Source: Polyangiaceae bacterium
Lineage (GTDB): Bacteria; Myxococcota_A; Polyangia; Polyangiales; Polyangiaceae
Direction of reading: 5' to 3'
Assembly: GCA_025353725.1 (NCBI GenBank)
Contig: JANXOF010000036.1
Span: 62,001-126,000, forward strand
Length of the DNA: 64,000 nucleotides
The notes under the pieces were generated by a model. It had not been told where the DNA came from and made no database searches. It was given only the letters and a program-made list of their open reading frames with translations. Positions 62,102 to 64,000 of the stretch are shown in pieces (position 1 is the first letter of the stretch; every line of letters begins with the position of its first letter). The position numbers and the translations under genes were made by a program.

Positions 62102-63134
62102 CCTCCCACGGAACCTCCGCGTCGCTGCGGTAGGCATGGTTTTCATAGCCGTAACAGGTCACGCCGCCCCCGCGTCGGCGCAACGTGGCGCGTCTGACAT
62201 CGCGTCCGCACGCCAGCTCTACAACGAGGGCATCGACTTGCGCGAGAAGGGGGATTTGCGAGGAGCGCTCGAAAAATTTCGCGCGGCCCACGCGCTGGGG
62301 AACACGCCGCTCACCGGAATCGAATTGTGTAAACTGCACGCGCTTCTGAGCCAACCCGTCGAGGCTCGCGAAGTGTGTCTCGGTGTGGGGCGGATTCCGC
62401 CACTCGTGGGTGAGACGTCACGTTCGGCCGACGCGCGACGCGACGCAGCCCGCGTAGCGGACGAGATGACTTCAAAGTTCTCTTCGGTTCGTCTCCAGGT
62501 AAGTGGCGTGCCTGTGGGGTTCGAGCCGACGGTGATCGTCGACGGTGCGCTCATACCTAATGCGGCTCTTGGCGAGCTTCGCGCCGTCAATCCCGGTCAT
62601 CACGACATCGTCGCGCGCATTGGCGACGGTCGCGAAACGCGAGTCGCTATCGAGGTCGCGTCGGGCGAGAGCAAGACGGTGTCGCTTCCGCTGGTCGCCG
62701 GACCCTCCTCCCTCGCACCTGTCGCCGTCGGTTCGGGCGCGCGTGTCGATGAGCCGCGTCGTCGTCCGAATGGGCTCGCGACGGCGGGCTTCGTCGCGGG
62801 CGGCGTGGGCGTAGCGGCCGGCATAGTGACCGGTCTCGTCGCGTTGTCCGCGAAGTCGTCGCTCGCGTCCACGTGCACGTCGAAGATTTGCGGACCCGAG
62901 GATTACGATGCGCTCGACAGCGCCAAGCGGTGGGGCACGGTCTCCACCGTCACTTTCATTCTTGGCGGCGCGAGCGCCCTGATGGGGCTGGTCGCGATCT
63001 TTGTCGCGCCCACACAGGCATCGCAGTCGAACTCACGGATTCTGCCGCGCGACGCCGATGCGCGTTCGGCCGCTAAGGTGAGCGTTGGTGCCTCCGTCGG
63101 ATTGGGAGGCGTAGGGTTTCATGGCGCGTTCTGA
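62088..63134 (+). CDS. Secreted TPR/PEGA-like protein paired with a kinase (copy 2)
   Basis: A 348-residue protein, homologous end to end with the protein at 54139: signal peptide (ending PASAQR), TPR-like helices (LYNEGIDLREKGDLRGALEKFRAAHAL), PEGA-like domain (VGFEPTVIVDGALIPNAALGELRAVNPGHH), two C-terminal membrane helices around a Cys pair (TCTSKICGPEDYDALDSAK), and a terminal Phe (GVGFHGAF). The ATG at 62088 overlaps the kinase stop region by 14 bp. Function unknown; the repeated pairing suggests it works with the kinase. Confidence 0.75.
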   Translation: MTFSSLPRNLRVAAVGMVFIAVTGHAAPASAQRGASDIASARQLYNEGIDLREKGDLRGALEKFRAAHALGNTPLTGIELCKLHALLSQPVEAREVCLGVGRIPPLVGETSRSADARRDAARVADEMTSKFSSVRLQVSGVPVGFEPTVIVDGALIPNAALGELRAVNPGHHDIVARIGDGRETRVAIEVASGESKTVSLPLVAGPSSLAPVAVGSGARVDEPRRRPNGLATAGFVAGGVGVAAGIVTGLVALSAKSSLASTCTSKICGPEDYDALDSAKRWGTVSTVTFILGGASALMGLVAIFVAPTQASQSNSRILPRDADARSAAKVSVGASVGLGGVGFHGAF

Positions 63135-63786
63135 ACTCAGTTCGCGGCGCTTCTTACGTGGCGTGCTTGGCGCGACATTCTTCTTCGCGCTCCCGATCGT
63201 CGTGGCCTGCAACTCCATCCTCGGACTCTCCGATTTCGACAAGGGACCGTGTCCGGGCGGGCCTTGCGTGGTCGACAGCGGGCCTCCAGACCAAATGGTC
63301 GACGCCGCCGTTGATGTACGCGTCGACGCGAAGGGCGCCGACCCCGTGTCGTGGGCAAAGTGGCCGATGCCGAACTACTTTGGCGACGCCGGGGCTGATG
63401 GCCAGGTTTCGTCTCCGCCGCTCGTGCTCCTCGGTGAAACGGTGACCGACCCCACGACCAAGTTGGTTTGGCGCTCGAAGATTGCCGTCGGAGACCCCAC
63501 CGCGGCCGAGGCCGAAGGGCTCTGCCAGGCGCTTCCCAACGGCCCGTGGCGCGCACCGAAGCGGATTGAGCTCGTGACGTTACTCGACTACGCGCGAAAG
63601 TCGTTTATCGACACGACGAAATTCAGCGACATGAAGAACTACAAAGTTTGGACAACGTCTGAAGTGCGACCGCTCGCACCCGTGAAGGCGGATCAGCGTT
63701 ATTGGATTGTTGATTTCGGATCCGGTGCAGTCGACACACTCGGCGCGAATGATGTGGCGAAAGCGCTTTGCGTGAGGGCAAAGTGA
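63121..63786 (+). CDS. DUF1566/Lcl-type lipoprotein
   Basis: A 221-residue protein with a signal peptide, lipobox (IVVAC) and a short Asp/Pro-rich stretch. The C-terminal ~120 residues match the DUF1566/Lcl C-terminal fold (LVWRSKIAVGDPTAAEAEGLC, WRAPKRIELVTLLDYARK, YWIVDFGSG, ALCVRAK). Such domains occur in bacterial surface proteins, some binding collagen or sugars. It overlaps the TPR/PEGA gene by 14 bp and continues into the next gene as an operon with the kinase. Confidence 0.7.
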   Translation: MARSELSSRRFLRGVLGATFFFALPIVVACNSILGLSDFDKGPCPGGPCVVDSGPPDQMVDAAVDVRVDAKGADPVSWAKWPMPNYFGDAGADGQVSSPPLVLLGETVTDPTTKLVWRSKIAVGDPTAAEAEGLCQALPNGPWRAPKRIELVTLLDYARKSFIDTTKFSDMKNYKVWTTSEVRPLAPVKADQRYWIVDFGSGAVDTLGANDVAKALCVRAK

Positions 63787-64000
63787 GGGGCAAGCACAAG
63801 CATGCTTCGGTCGCTCATGTCGCCGTGGGCGTTCTCGCAACTGCGCTCGTCGCGTTTCCCGCGTCCGCCGATGCGCCCCCCGACCAATACGAGCGATTTG
63901 ACGGCGACAGTCAGAGCATCAAAGACAACTTTACGAGACTCGAATGGGGTCGGCGGTCTGTCTACGCAAACGTAAGCTTTGGCGCCGCACAAGCGGACTG
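63783..64000 (+). CDS. Second secreted protein of the kinase operon, 3' end missing
   Basis: A partial gene read from a GTG that overlaps the preceding TGA (GTGA). Its ~72 visible residues have a signal peptide ending near ASADA and continue APPDQYERFDGDSQSIKDN and FTRLEWGRRSV, which resembles the start of another DUF1566/Lcl-type domain (TRLEWGR, then an ...AQADC). The rest is beyond the window edge, so the domain call is tentative. Confidence 0.5.
   Translation, partial: MRGKHKHASVAHVAVGVLATALVAFPASADAPPDQYERFDGDSQSIKDNFTRLEWGRRSVYANVSFGAAQAD

Overview
The window looks like chromosomal DNA from a myxobacterium (Myxococcota, probably class Polyangia). Supporting signs are moderately high GC, three Pkn-type Ser/Thr kinases, many lipoproteins with Gly/Ser/Pro-rich linkers, TPR proteins and SUMF1-domain proteins, and a large type II secretion operon. 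This assignment is inference from gene content only; no rRNA is present. No prophage, integrase, insertion sequence or CRISPR array was seen.

Layout, left to right. (a) 1-3.7 kb: the 3' part of an L,D-transpeptidase-like gene, then a reductase plus acyl desaturase pair read leftward from a TetR-type gene, the same arrangement as Pseudomonas desT/desCB. (b) 3.8-7.4 kb: spoVR, a HEPN-like gene and a TPR lipoprotein in one overlapping operon, then a cold-shock gene. (c) 7.5-13.9 kb, leftward: pyruvate dehydrogenase E1alpha, E1beta and E2, with a SUMF1-domain gene and a metallophosphoesterase behind them, and a frameshifted MOSC gene. (d) 14-28.4 kb: mixed housekeeping and envelope genes (kinase, orphan Dpp-type ATPases, PrkA, MATE, SGNH esterase, TatD, TonB-like). 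(e) 28.4-35.3 kb: two tRNAs, a response regulator with an XRE-type HTH, a cupredoxin lipoprotein, bioA, a thioredoxin-fold ferredoxin and an NtrC-type regulator. (f) 35.3-38.3 kb: a decayed SRPBCC gene, then a DUF4266-DUF3570-haem lipoprotein operon. (g) 38.4-54.1 kb: one long type II secretion operon, gspC to gspN plus btpA, with a good sigma-54 promoter match just ahead of gspC. (h) 54.1-64 kb: two copies of a kinase plus secreted TPR/PEGA-like protein module, a PilZ-like gene, purD and DUF1566-type lipoproteins.

The most distinctive parts are the secretion operon and the kinase/TPR modules. The secretion operon has an uncleavable GspG-like protein, an extra 69-residue membrane protein, an enlarged GspF, a long spacer between the CxxC pairs of GspE, and Gly/Ala-rich insertions in GspD and GspI. 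The two kinase/TPR modules sit 5 kb apart, in opposite orientations, with clearly homologous partner proteins.

Caution: everything here was read by eye from the sequence. Domain names rest on recognised motifs and not on searches. Start codons were chosen from motifs, gene overlaps and ribosome-binding sites, and several are uncertain as noted.
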